From: Sutcliffiella horikoshii
Lineage (GTDB): Bacteria > Bacillota > Bacilli > Bacillales > Bacillaceae_I
NCBI RefSeq assembly: GCF_008180725.1
Contig: NZ_VTEV01000005.1
Coordinates: 1-64,000, forward strand
Direction: 5' to 3'
DNA length: 64,000 nucleotides
Position 1 is the first letter of the stretch; every line of letters starts with the position of its first letter. Below, piece after piece: positions 8,274 through 17,635 of this stretch. Below the pieces are notes generated by a model, which worked only from the letters and a program-made list of their open reading frames with translations, had not been told where the DNA came from and searched no databases. Made by a program: the position numbers and the translations under genes.

Positions 8274-9321
8274 GTGTCAACACCGGCTGCTTTTGGGATA
8301 AGGCATCCCCGGTAGCCACCATTCCCTTATCATAGATATTACGGATAATTTCCTCTGTAGAGATCTCTTGGATGGTGAGGTCGGTAATAGCAAATTTGCC
8401 AACTACCCTTCCAATCAGTTCAGAAATTTCCTCTTCTTCTTTAGAAACCACCGCGCTCCAAATTGTTTCTTTCCCTTCGTTTTTCCAATGAACGTCGAGA
8501 TCTGGAGTCAACGGCAACAGTTGTTCTTCTGTCACATTTTGAGCAAACTGGAATCGAATTTGTTTTCCTTCCCCCCAGTTGTTACGAAGCTTTTGAAGAG
8601 AACCATCATATATGATTTTCCCTTCGTCTAACATGACCACTCGTTCGCAGAGTGCTTCAATGTCTGCCATGTCATGTGTCGTTAATAAAATGGTTGTTTT
8701 ATATTTTTCGTTTATTTCTTTTAAGAACTGACGGATTTTAAGCTTCACTAGAACATCCAAGCCAATTGTCGGTTCGTCCAAGAAAAGCAATGGCGGATTG
8801 TGAATAAGCGCTGCTGCCAGTTCACATCGCATGCGCTGACCTAGTGACAACTTTCTTACTGGCTTATCGAGGAGATGACCGATATCAAGCGTTTTAATGA
8901 CATGGTCCATATGCTCGTTATAATCCTCGTCTGATACTTTATATACTTTTTTCAAAAGACGGAAAGACTCTTGAACCGCGATGTCCCACCAAAGCTGGGA
9001 GCGCTGGCCGAATACCACACCAATAGAGCGGACAAACTCTTCCCTTTCTTTATGCGGGTTCATGCCATTGACGCGCACTGTCCCAGAGGTCGGGGTGAGA
9101 ATTCCGGTCAGCATTTTTATGGTGGTTGACTTTCCTGCACCATTTTCCCCAATATATCCTACCATCTCCCCTTGCTTAATGGTAAAAGAAACATCGTTGA
9201 CGGCTGGCACTATTTTATAATTTCTCGTAAAAAGGTCGCGAAACGCTCCCTTCAAACCAGAACGACTAGAATATGCTTTAAACTCTTTTCGGAGTGAATC
9301 TACTTCTATGACGTTATGCAT
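8266..9321 (-). CDS. ABC transporter ATP-binding protein (COG4586 type)
   Basis: A 351-aa ATPase, first gene of the exporter operon. Walker A GENGAGKST (about residue 57), Q-loop, signature LSLGQRMRCELAAAL, Walker B LLFLDEPTIGLD and H-loop TTHD are all intact. An extra C-terminal domain of about 100 residues is typical of the COG4586 type. It powers the two downstream permeases. The promoter region faces the repeat-rich 9.3-9.97 kb gap. Confidence 0.9.
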   Translation of the reverse strand: MHNVIEVDSLRKEFKAYSSRSGLKGAFRDLFTRNYKIVPAVNDVSFTIKQGEMVGYIGENGAGKSTTIKMLTGILTPTSGTVRVNGMNPHKEREEFVRSIGVVFGQRSQLWWDIAVQESFRLLKKVYKVSDEDYNEHMDHVIKTLDIGHLLDKPVRKLSLGQRMRCELAAALIHNPPLLFLDEPTIGLDVLVKLKIRQFLKEINEKYKTTILLTTHDMADIEALCERVVMLDEGKIIYDGSLQKLRNNWGEGKQIRFQFAQNVTEEQLLPLTPDLDVHWKNEGKETIWSAVVSKEEEEISELIGRVVGKFAITDLTIQEISTEEIIRNIYDKGMVATGDALSQKQPVLTHG

Positions 9322-9483
9322 CTAAGTTACTTCCTTTCTATTTATGTGCTTATTTGAAAAAAGCTCATAAAGACTAGTGTATTACATGTGAGGGGTAACA
9401 CTCAAACGGGAAGCTTTGGGAATTGCTTGATTGGGGTGTATTAATAATTTTGCTGAGTTGTAACCAGGAAGATAGTAATTTTG

Positions 9484-9880
9484 TGATGACAGAATAAACT
9501 GCTTCCTTCCTCTTTTGGCATCGTTCCCGCTCTACGGTAACAAAGAGGCGTTTTAATGATGCCCGGAAAGAGAGAAAAAGCAGAGGAGCCGTCGTCCTAG
9601 GGAGTGTATGAAGCCCGGTGAAGGTGAAAAAGAATAGGAGCGGTCGCCATAGGTAGTGTATGACGCCCGGTGAGGGTGAAAAAGAATAGGGGCAGTCGTC
9701 ATAGGGATTAATCCTTTGATCTAGTTTTAACTATCTTTACACCTTAATATGGACTTGACTCTCTGCGATGACAAAACCAACCGCTACCCTCCTCTTTTGG
9801 CGCCGTTACCGCTCTGCGATGACAAAACCAACCGCTCCCTTCCTTTTCTGACATTTTTTCCGCTCTTCCCTGAGTCCACC
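9484..9880. repeat. 51/52-bp degenerate tandem repeat region (family D), both orientations
   Basis: The 9322-9969 gap contains no gene but three blocks of one repeat family. Around 9761-9880 units of 51 bp begin CTCTGCGATGACAAAACCAA at 9761 and 9812, with a decayed third at 9863. Around 9584-9707 units of 52 bp begin AGGAGC(C/G)GTCG at 9584, 9636 and 9688; they look like the reverse complement of the first type (shared GGAGCGGT and CGGT-A-GG-G-AAAAGA). A further copy lies near 9490-9550. No mobile-element gene or coding frame accompanies them. Confidence 0.75.
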
Positions 9881-9969
9881 CTCCATTTCTCCATTACATC
9901 CCTTCCGCATTCATGATAAAATAACATATCATTTGATTTACCTTTATCAAGAGGAGGACTGGATTAATC

Positions 9970-11265
9970 ATGAGCTTTTCTAAATCACAACAAATACACG
10001 AAGAAGCACTGCAACATATCGTCGGCGGTGTAAACAGCCCGTCACGTTCTTATAAAGCCGTTGGCGGCGGCGCACCGGTCGTAATGGAACGCGCGGAAGG
10101 TGCTTATTTCTGGGATGTTGACGGCAACAAATACATCGACTACCTGGCAGCATACGGACCAATCATCACTGGTCATGCCCATCCCCACATTACAGAAGCC
10201 ATTACAAAAGCAGCACAAACCGGAGTTCTTTACGGAACACCTACTCCCCATGAAGTGAAATTCGCGAAAATGCTGAAAGAAGCGATGCCTGGAATGGACA
10301 AGGTACGTTTCGTCAACTCCGGCACAGAAGCGGTAATGACGACAATCCGTGTGGCACGGGCCTACACCGGTCGCGACAAAATCATCAAGTTTGCCGGCTG
10401 CTATCACGGTCACTCCGACCTTGTGCTTGTTGCAGCAGGATCTGGTCCGGCAACACTTGGCACACCAGATTCCGCTGGAGTACCTAAGAGCATTGCCAAT
10501 GAAGTTATCACCGTTCCTTTTAACGATATCGAACCGTTCCGTGAAGCGATGGAAAAATGGGGTGACCAGATCGCCGGTGTCCTTGTGGAGCCAATCGTTG
10601 GTAACTTTGGAATCGTGGAACCTAAACCCGGCTTCCTTCAAGCCGTTAACGAAATCAGTCATGAAGCTGGCGCACTAGTTATTTATGATGAAGTTATCAC
10701 AGCATTTCGCTTTATGTACGGTGGAGCACAAGATATGCTCGGTATCACACCAGACCTGACAGCGCTTGGGAAAATCATCGGCGGCGGTCTACCAATCGGA
10801 GCGTATGGGGGCCGTGCGGAGATAATGGAGAAAGTGGCGCCACTTGGACCTGCATATCAGGCAGGAACCATGGCCGGTAATCCCGCATCCATCCTATCAG
10901 GAATCGCTTGCTTGGAAGTACTCCAAAAAGAAGGAGTATACGAACACCTTGACCATATCGGCCGCCTGCTAGAAGAAGGTATCCTTAAAAGAGCAGAAAA
11001 GTACGGAATTACTATCACCATTAACCGCCTCAAGGGAGCACTTACCATCTACTTTACAGATGAAACGGTAGTTAACTATGAACAGGCAGAAAATACAGAC
11101 GGCGAACAGTTTGCAAAATTCTTTAAACTGATGCTGAATCAAGGAATCAATCTTGCGCCTTCCAAATACGAAGCATGGTTTGTAACAACCGAGCATACCG
11201 AAGAAGATGTAAGAATGACACTAGATGCAGTCGAGCATGCATTCAAAGAATTAGCCAATGCATAA
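9970..11265 (+). CDS. hemL: glutamate-1-semialdehyde 2,1-aminomutase
   Basis: A 431-aa PLP enzyme converting glutamate-1-semialdehyde to 5-aminolevulinate, the second step of C5 tetrapyrrole synthesis. The PLP lysine is K268 in [10 protein letters not shown], preceded by the YDEVITAFR motif; full length. ATG with GAGGAG upstream. In B. subtilis this position (next to perR/bcp) holds gsaB, the hemL paralogue, so this is more likely the GsaB copy than the one in the hemAXCDBL operon. Monocistronic, with a terminator directly after it. Confidence 0.93.
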   Translation: MSFSKSQQIHEEALQHIVGGVNSPSRSYKAVGGGAPVVMERAEGAYFWDVDGNKYIDYLAAYGPIITGHAHPHITEAITKAAQTGVLYGTPTPHEVKFAKMLKEAMPGMDKVRFVNSGTEAVMTTIRVARAYTGRDKIIKFAGCYHGHSDLVLVAAGSGPATLGTPDSAGVPKSIANEVITVPFNDIEPFREAMEKWGDQIAGVLVEPIVGNFGIVEPKPGFLQAVNEISHEAGALVIYDEVITAFRFMYGGAQDMLGITPDLTALGKIIGGGLPIGAYGGRAEIMEKVAPLGPAYQAGTMAGNPASILSGIACLEVLQKEGVYEHLDHIGRLLEEGILKRAEKYGITITINRLKGALTIYFTDETVVNYEQAENTDGEQFAKFFKLMLNQGINLAPSKYEAWFVTTEHTEEDVRMTLDAVEHAFKELANA

Positions 11266-11272
11266 ATATACA

Positions 11273-11305
11273 AGACAGCGTGTACACCAACACGCTGTCT
11301 TTTTC
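11273..11305 (+). terminator. terminator of hemL/gsaB
   Basis: Perfect 11-bp stem AGACAGCGTGT / ACACGCTGTCT with a 6-nt loop, followed by TTTTT. Confidence 0.92.
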
Positions 11306-11317
11306 TACACCGAACCT

Positions 11318-11331
11318 TGAAAACGCTTACA
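11318..11331 (+). promoter_or_regulatory. cre site, predicted CcpA operator
   Basis: TGAAAACGCTTACA fits the 14-bp cre consensus TGWAANCGNTNWCA at every defined position. It lies between the hemL terminator and the glutamate synthase gene, about 90-100 nt upstream of a TATAAT at 11419-11424. It suggests carbon-catabolite control of glutamate synthesis; not tested. Confidence 0.65.
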
Positions 11332-11563
11332 AATACACACTTTTTCTCCCCTTCCACATGTATGACCTCTTCAACTTTTTGCATAAAAAATTGATTTTTA
11401 TTGTTTGAAATGTTAGTATATAATTTAAAGTCTGAAAATTCCCTTATTTATTTTTCCTCACTTTTTACCTATTTATAAGAAAACCGCAGAGCTTACCTCA
11501 CGCAGAACAGATAGACACTACTAACTAACTGCCTAGGTTTTTCTTATCAAACTATCAAACCAC

Positions 11564-11614
11564 AGGAGGTGAATGGCTAGTTAGGGTCCCCACTTTAATC
11601 CCTAGTTAACAGCC
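11564..11614 (+). promoter_or_regulatory. gltB translation-initiation region: Shine-Dalgarno separated from the start by a hairpin
   Basis: AGGAGGTG (11564-11571) is the only strong ribosome site, but the gltB ATG is at 11622. Between them lies a hairpin: GGCT, bulged A, GTTA, GGG (11575-11586) pairs with CCC, bulge TAGT, TAAC, AGCC (11600-11614). Folding it leaves about 10 nt between ribosome site and ATG. The Shine-Dalgarno is also followed by a three-codon frame ATG-GCT-AGT-TAG (11573-11584). An in-frame TAA just before the ATG rules out an upstream gltB start. Confidence 0.6.
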
Positions 11615-11621
11615 AATCCAT

Positions 11622-14600
11622 ATGAAAAATTGGAGTCCAAGTACATTTAAAGATTTTCACAACGCAGAACATGATGCATGTGGTATTGTATCCGCTATAG
11701 AAAAGAAAAAAATCCCAACAAAGAAAAATATTGATGACTGTATAGATGCTCTTGTCAAAATGAACCACCGTGCAGGTTTTATTAACGGTGAAGGAGACGG
11801 TGTCGGCATTCATATCGATATCCCCCGTGCTCTATGGAAAGAAAAACTTGAGAAAATCAATCAAGACGCTTCGCTAGTAGATCGCGAAGACTTCGTTGTC
11901 GGTCATCTTTTCATCAATCACCATGTAGATGTAGACCAAGTAAAACAGGAGATTACGAGCATTTTAGAAAAAGAATCTCTTAAACTAGTTTTTGCTTCTG
12001 ATACCGTTACTTCATCTGAAGCATTAGGACCGATTGCAATCATCCAAGATCCAGTGTTCTGGCAGATTGCCCTTGTTTCAGAAAAAGAAGATTGCACGCA
12101 AGCGCAGTTGTTCCAAGCTGGCATTGAAATCGAAAAAAATGATGACGTACATGTAGCGTCCCTATCGAACTACCACGCAGTATATAAAGTAATGGGTGCG
12201 GGCGATATTTTGCCAAAATTCTACCATGACCTGGCAAATCCGCTTGTAGCGTCCACGATGACACTTGGTCATAACCGATATTCTACTAATACGCTTTCAA
12301 ACTTTTTTCGCGTGCAACCATTTAGCGTCCTTGGCCATAACGGTGAGATCAATACGATTGCTAAGCTCCGTGACGAGGCAACAATGATTGGCGTGCCGCT
12401 GACAAATGGTGGTAGTGATTCCCAGGATTTAAACAGAACGATTGATACCCTTATTTCTCGAGATGGCTTCACATTATTTGAAGCACTTGATATTGTTTTC
12501 CCGCCAATTGTCAATGAAATCAAAAGCTACCCTGCTCATTTACAGGACCTATACACTTATGTACGTGAAACATGGGGCCACTTTGCACAAGGTCCTGCAG
12601 GTATCATTTCTCGCAATAAAGACGAAGCAGTATTCAGCCTAGATGCCCTTGGCTTGCGTCCCGTTTGGATGCTTCAAACAGAAACTTCGTATTATTTTTC
12701 ATCAGAACCAGGTATCATTCCGACAACAGAATACACAGCAGAGCCAAAGCCTTTCTCCCCTGGCGAAAAAGTTGGGATGAAATGGGATGGCGATACAATT
12801 AAAGTGTATGACTATCATGCCTATCAAGAAGAAGTCTATCAGCGCATGAACGCGAAATTTGCTATAGAAGGTTTCGCTGAACGCCTGAATGCACCAAAGC
12901 TTGATAACTATGTATCCACCGCTCCACTTGCAAAAGTGCATAACGGACATTATGCAGCATTCGGTTGGGACCGTGAGCATATCCAGTTAATCGAACAAAT
13001 GGCGGAAAAAGGTGCAGAACCGATCCGTTCCCTTGGTCATGACGTGCCGCTTGCTGCCATGAATCCTGGCCGCAACAATATCGCTGATTTTATTAAAGAA
13101 AGCGTTGCAGTCGTAACGAATCCGGCAATCGACCGTGACCGTGAGACAGAACACTTTTCTACAAGAACGGTTCTTGGTGCCCGTCCTGCATTGCAAAAAG
13201 AAGACGAAGTACCAAACGGCTACACGATGGAACTTTTATCTCCACTATTAATTGAAGGCCAGGTTGGGATGGATTGCGCCGCCGAGTTGGGGCAGCCTTC
13301 TTTCGACCAAGTGGTAAACCAGTTCCAAACACAAGGCCTGACCTATTACGTAAATGCTACCTGTGGTTCGGATGAAGACATCACCTCTGCATTAGACCGT
13401 TTGAAAGCAGAAGCGGTGGAAGCCGTAAAAGACGGCAAAACTTTATTGATCATTGATGATGCCCAAGCACACAAGGACGGACAGCTTTGGTTGGATCCGC
13501 ATCTTGTGACAGCAGCGATTAATGAAGAGTTGGTTCAACACCAATATCGCCGTAAATGCGCACTATTGCTTCGTTCCGGTGCCATCCGCTCCCTTCATGA
13601 TGTAATGGTAGCAATCGGTCTTGGTGCAAACTCCATCAGCCCTTACCTACTATTTGGAACAGTTAGTGATGAGACAACAAAGCCAGTTTTGAACCTTTTC
13701 GGAGCACTGACAAAAGGAATGGAAAAAGTCATTTCCACCATTGGAATCCATGAAATAAGAGGATACGGTCGCTTGTTCTCGGCAATCGGCCTTCATAAAG
13801 AAGTCGAAGATGCACTTGGAATCGTCAATTTCCTTGGCTCTGACAAACTCGGCTTTAATTTTACAAAATTAAAAGAGGATGCTGCAGAACGTGCAGTGGA
13901 CTTTGAAGATGACAAAGCTCGTCCAGGCAAGTCGTTCCACCTCTTCCCTCGTATTTGGAAAGCAATCGGGGACGTGGCAAAGAACGGAACATACGATGAC
14001 TATCGTGAAAAACTGGATGAACAAGAAACGAAAAACCCTATTACCATTCGTCATTTAACTGACTTGAGAGTCGCCGGCAAACAACCTGCCAAAGAAAAAG
14101 TGAATATCGGGGTAGGCGCACACGACTTGCCATTCGTCATTGCTTCCATGTCCTTTGGTTCTCAAAACGAGATTGCATTTAGAGCCTATGCCGAAGCAGC
14201 AGATAAGCTGAACATGGTCAGCTTGAATGGTGAGGGCGGCGAAATCAAAGATATGCTTGGAAAATATCCAAAAACACGCGGGCAGCAAGTTGCTTCCGGA
14301 CGTTTTGGTGTAAATGCCGAGCTGCTTAACTCCTCCAACCTATTAGAAATCAAGATTGGGCAAGGAGCAAAGCCTGGTGAAGGTGGACACCTACCTGGAT
14401 CTAAGGTTACAGCCAAAATTGCCGAAGCACGTAACGCAACGATTGGATCGGATTTAATCTCCCCATCCAATAACCATGACATTTACTCTATTGAAGACTT
14501 GGCGCAGATGATTGCCGAGCTGAAAACAGCCAACGATCAAGCGAAAGTGGCAGTAAAAGTACCTGTTGTTCCTAATATCGGAACAATTGCAGTCGGAATC

Positions 14601-16091
14601 GCCAAAGCTGGTGCAGACATCATTACCATCAGTGGTTTTGACGGCGGTACAGGGGCAGCTAGAATTCATGCCCTTCAATATGTAGGCTTACCGGTTGAGA
14701 TTGGTGTGAAAGCTGCGCACAACGCGTTAATTGAATCCGGTCTTCGCAACAAAGTGGAAATCTGGGCGGACGGCGGAATCAAGAGTGCATTAGACTGCAT
14801 GAAGGTTATGCTTTTAGGCGCGAACCGAATTGGTTTCGGAACTCTCTCCATGATTGCCATCGGTTGTACAACATGCCGCGGCTGTCACTTAGATACTTGT
14901 CACGTTGGAATTGCAACGCAGATTGAATCCGAAGCACAAGCAAAAGATCACGGTCTTCGTCGTTTTGTTCCTAGACAATCAGATCTTGCCGTACAAGGAT
15001 TAATGAATTTGTTCACTGCTTTTGGTGACGAGCTGAAAGCACTGACTGCTTCCTTAGGCTTTGAAAACTTACAAGAAATTGTTGGCCGCTCAGATCTTCT
15101 CGAGCAGACGCGCGGCTTGGAATCATTAGATCTTTCCAACTTGCTTCATACATTAGACGTGCCTCAGCTTGCACAAAAAGAAGTAGCAGCAAGCATGGAA
15201 AAAGAAAAGCTACTTGTTGCAGCTGGTGCGGAATATTTGGATTACCAAGAAAGCGACCTGCATGAATCCCGTCAATTTGATGCGGTTACAGCAGAACAAC
15301 GTGTCCTTGGAAGCCGTGTATCCTGCCACCGTGTACGCGGTCGCTTGGATGGCTCTTATCTAGAGCTTCCTGAAGTAGAACTGCGCTACAACAAAGGCTC
15401 CATCCCTGGTAATGGACTTGGTGCTTATAACTCCACCGGTATCAACATCAAGGTTGAGGGTGGCGCACAGGACGGCATCGGAAAAACCGCATTCGGCGGA
15501 AGCATCTTTGTCTTCAAATATAAAGGAAAAGACGGCAAGTTCTACAACGGTTCTGTTGGAAAAGGCTTTGGCTACGGCGCACAAAAAGGCGCGCTTGTTG
15601 TGCAAGGAAACGCCGACGCCCGTGCAGGTATCCGTCTTTCCGGAGCAGACATGATCATCGGCGGGAAAGTTACCACTCCTATCCCTGCTGTTGAACATGG
15701 AAATCTTGGAGTCAACGCCAATATTAAAGGCTTTGCATTTGAGTACATGACAAACGGACGCGGCCTTGTCTTTGGTGACCCTGGACCATGGATCTGCGCA
15801 GGGATGACAGGTGGTGCCGTCTACCTTCGTCACCAGCCGGAAATGGGCTTAACAAAAGAAGCACTTCAACGCCGTATCGCAAAAGGCGCAAAAGTGAACA
15901 TCGAACCACTGAATGCAGCTGGTTTGAAGGATGTTGTGGAGTTACTATCCATCTATCATCAATCACTGTTAGATCAACACCAACTAGAAGAGGCGGCAGA
16001 AATCAAGCAAATGCTCGACAATCCGGCAGACTTCTTCCTGCAAGTCATCCCTGTTAAAGAACAGGCAGACCCAGCTGTATCTACAGAATGA
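11622..16091 (+). CDS. gltB: glutamate synthase large subunit
   Basis: A 1489-aa glutamate synthase, making glutamate from glutamine and 2-oxoglutarate. A type II glutamine amidotransferase domain begins after a 19-residue propeptide with nucleophile Cys20 (EHDACGIV). The central and FMN-binding synthase domains follow (GGEIKDMLGKYPKTRGQQVA; PGEGGHLPGSKV). The [3Fe-4S] motif is C-x5-C-x4-C near residue 1090 (CTTCRGCHLDTC). A C-terminal GXGXG beta-helix ends the protein. No small subunit (gltD) or gltC regulator is adjacent, so the electron donor is either ferredoxin or a GltD encoded elsewhere. It is inserted between gsaB and ygaE, which are neighbours in B. subtilis. The start lacks a direct ribosome site (see the hairpin entry). 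Confidence 0.93.
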   Translation: MKNWSPSTFKDFHNAEHDACGIVSAIEKKKIPTKKNIDDCIDALVKMNHRAGFINGEGDGVGIHIDIPRALWKEKLEKINQDASLVDREDFVVGHLFINHHVDVDQVKQEITSILEKESLKLVFASDTVTSSEALGPIAIIQDPVFWQIALVSEKEDCTQAQLFQAGIEIEKNDDVHVASLSNYHAVYKVMGAGDILPKFYHDLANPLVASTMTLGHNRYSTNTLSNFFRVQPFSVLGHNGEINTIAKLRDEATMIGVPLTNGGSDSQDLNRTIDTLISRDGFTLFEALDIVFPPIVNEIKSYPAHLQDLYTYVRETWGHFAQGPAGIISRNKDEAVFSLDALGLRPVWMLQTETSYYFSSEPGIIPTTEYTAEPKPFSPGEKVGMKWDGDTIKVYDYHAYQEEVYQRMNAKFAIEGFAERLNAPKLDNYVSTAPLAKVHNGHYAAFGWDREHIQLIEQMAEKGAEPIRSLGHDVPLAAMNPGRNNIADFIKESVAVVTNPAIDRDRETEHFSTRTVLGARPALQKEDEVPNGYTMELLSPLLIEGQVGMDCAAELGQPSFDQVVNQFQTQGLTYYVNATCGSDEDITSALDRLKAEAVEAVKDGKTLLIIDDAQAHKDGQLWLDPHLVTAAINEELVQHQYRRKCALLLRSGAIRSLHDVMVAIGLGANSISPYLLFGTVSDETTKPVLNLFGALTKGMEKVISTIGIHEIRGYGRLFSAIGLHKEVEDALGIVNFLGSDKLGFNFTKLKEDAAERAVDFEDDKARPGKSFHLFPRIWKAIGDVAKNGTYDDYREKLDEQETKNPITIRHLTDLRVAGKQPAKEKVNIGVGAHDLPFVIASMSFGSQNEIAFRAYAEAADKLNMVSLNGEGGEIKDMLGKYPKTRGQQVASGRFGVNAELLNSSNLLEIKIGQGAKPGEGGHLPGSKVTAKIAEARNATIGSDLISPSNNHDIYSIEDLAQMIAELKTANDQAKVAVKVPVVPNIGTIAVGIAKAGADIITISGFDGGTGAARIHALQYVGLPVEIGVKAAHNALIESGLRNKVEIWADGGIKSALDCMKVMLLGANRIGFGTLSMIAIGCTTCRGCHLDTCHVGIATQIESEAQAKDHGLRRFVPRQSDLAVQGLMNLFTAFGDELKALTASLGFENLQEIVGRSDLLEQTRGLESLDLSNLLHTLDVPQLAQKEVAASMEKEKLLVAAGAEYLDYQESDLHESRQFDAVTAEQRVLGSRVSCHRVRGRLDGSYLELPEVELRYNKGSIPGNGLGAYNSTGINIKVEGGAQDGIGKTAFGGSIFVFKYKGKDGKFYNGSVGKGFGYGAQKGALVVQGNADARAGIRLSGADMIIGGKVTTPIPAVEHGNLGVNANIKGFAFEYMTNGRGLVFGDPGPWICAGMTGGAVYLRHQPEMGLTKEALQRRIAKGAKVNIEPLNAAGLKDVVELLSIYHQSLLDQHQLEEAAEIKQMLDNPADFFLQVIPVKEQADPAVSTE

Positions 16092-16106
16092 TTTATTGCT
16101 TCAATC

Positions 16107-16138
16107 GGCTCGCAAACTTCAATTTGCGGGCTTTTTTC
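16107..16138 (+). terminator. terminator of gltB
   Basis: Stem GCTCGCAAA / TTTGCGGGC with a 6-nt loop followed by TTTTTT. Confidence 0.9.
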
Positions 16139-16291
16139 TGTCATATTTCCGCTTGCGCTACTTAAGGAAACGGTGTATAGTACAATATCGAATAACATGA
16201 ATACCACACTTCCGACATATACTATTAAGTGTTTAACTTTCGAAATTATAGGCTATTAAAATCGGAAAGACAAGAAAGGACTTATTTTAAA

Positions 16292-17389
16292 ATGAAACTT
16301 GGTGCCCGTATAGTCAAGACCGGTATCGCAATTACCCTTGCTTTGTTTGTGGCACAGTGGCTTAACGTCCCCACGCCATTCTTTGCAGGAATCGCCGCGA
16401 TCTTTGCTATCCAACCATCCATCTATAAATCGTATCAATCCATTATTGAGCACGTTCAGGCAAACCTGATTGGGGCAATCTTAGCCATCATCTTCTCTTT
16501 ATTATTCGGACATGACCCGTTCATCATTGGTTTGACCGCCATCTTTGTCATTGGCATTAACTTAAAGTTGAAAATTGAAAACACTATCCCACTTGCACTA
16601 GTGACCGTTATCGCGATCATGGAAAGTCCAGGGGAGAACTTTTTTGAGTTTGCGCTCGTACGTTTCTCGACCGTCATGATCGGTATCCTTTGTGCATTTC
16701 TAGTCAACCTGATCTTCCTACCACCAAAATATGAAACAAGGCTTTATTACAAGGTTAAATTAACAACAGAAGACATTATAAAATGGATTCGAATCAATAT
16801 GCGTCACGGTACGGAACATCATCTCTTGAAAACAGATATTGAAATGCTTCATCAACGAGTTCTGAAGCTTGAGCAACTTTTCATGCTGTATAAGGAAGAG
16901 CGGACATACTTCCCTACATTGAAAAATTCAAGCTCAAAAGCACGTAAGCTTGTAATTTTCAGACAGCTGATTGTTACAAGTAACCGGGCTTTGTATACTT
17001 TAAAAATGCTTCACCGGTTAGAAAACGAACTGCACCACATGCCGGTAGAATACCAGCATTACATTAAAGCAGAATTAGATCACTTGGTTAATTTGCACGA
17101 GCAGATTTTGTTAAAATTCGTAGGCAAAATAAAACAGCACAACACTTCAGAAATGTATGAAGAAGAACGCTTTAATAAGCAACAATTCATTGACGAATTC
17201 ATGGTCCATAAAGACAACTGGTGTGAATACGAAGGTGACGTCGAGGTCTGGTACCACCTGTTCCCGCTCGTTTCTAAGATCATTGATTATAGCGACCAAT
17301 TGGAGCATTTAGATAAGTTGATCGATAGCTTCCAAAAGTACCATGTGGATGATAATGAGTTTGAAATTGGAGCAAATGAAGAAGAATAG
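16292..17389 (+). CDS. ygaE: aromatic acid exporter family protein YgaE (FUSC/DUF939-like)
   Basis: A 365-aa membrane protein of the UPF0421/YgaE family. The N-terminal 145 residues have about four to five hydrophobic helices with the family motif FFAGIAAIFAIQPSIYKS. The remaining 220 residues are soluble, helical and charged. Relatives are annotated as aromatic acid exporters, which is weakly supported. The ATG at 16292 has AGAAAGGA upstream; an in-frame GTG at 16229 has no ribosome site. Synteny (gsaB-ygaE-ygaD) supports the name. Confidence 0.85.
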   Translation: MKLGARIVKTGIAITLALFVAQWLNVPTPFFAGIAAIFAIQPSIYKSYQSIIEHVQANLIGAILAIIFSLLFGHDPFIIGLTAIFVIGINLKLKIENTIPLALVTVIAIMESPGENFFEFALVRFSTVMIGILCAFLVNLIFLPPKYETRLYYKVKLTTEDIIKWIRINMRHGTEHHLLKTDIEMLHQRVLKLEQLFMLYKEERTYFPTLKNSSSKARKLVIFRQLIVTSNRALYTLKMLHRLENELHHMPVEYQHYIKAELDHLVNLHEQILLKFVGKIKQHNTSEMYEEERFNKQQFIDEFMVHKDNWCEYEGDVEVWYHLFPLVSKIIDYSDQLEHLDKLIDSFQKYHVDDNEFEIGANEEE

Positions 17390-17391
17390 GA

Positions 17392-17431
17392 CACTTTCCT
17401 GCTTTTTTAAAAGGCAGGGAGGTGTTTTTTT
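17392..17431 (+). terminator. terminator of ygaE
   Basis: A 12-bp stem ACACTTTCCTGC / GCAGGGAGGTGT (with G-U pairs) followed by TTTTTTT. Confidence 0.9.
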
Positions 17432-17449
17432 GTGGGGAAAATTGCTTAA

Positions 17450-17555
17450 ATGTAGAAGTTAATCCGGGAAATGTAGAAGTTCGGCTCTAAACAGTAGAAC
17501 ACTACTCTAAAATGGTAGAAGTTCTCCACTAAATGGTAGAACATCTAACTACCAC
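17450..17555. repeat. 21-bp degenerate tandem array (family B, locus 1)
   Basis: Five consecutive 21-bp units share the core (A)AATGGTAGAAGTT or TAGAAC; the remaining 8-9 nt vary. The phase is exact over all five units. The array lies between the terminators of the convergent genes ygaE and ygaD. It has no long reading frame and no ribosome site. The same family occurs inverted at 26966-27095. Confidence 0.85.
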
Positions 17556-17576
17556 TAACATCCACATGCATTTTCA

Positions 17577-17622
17577 TAAAAAAAACAACCTCCAGCAAAG
17601 AAACTTTCCTCCGCTAAAGGTT
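17577..17622 (-). terminator. terminator of ygaD
   Basis: Minus strand: stem AACCTTTAGC / GCTGGAGGTT (with G-U pairs) followed by a run of eight Ts. Confidence 0.85.
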
Positions 17623-17635
17623 GGCTCACGAAAAA

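Noticed and set aside
10042-10662. A 206-aa minus-strand frame inside hemL
   Set aside because: Antisense to an intact enzyme gene; composition is that of a shadow frame.
15360-15833. A 157-aa minus-strand frame inside gltB
   Set aside because: Antisense shadow of a full-length, well-conserved glutamate synthase; no ribosome site or family resemblance.
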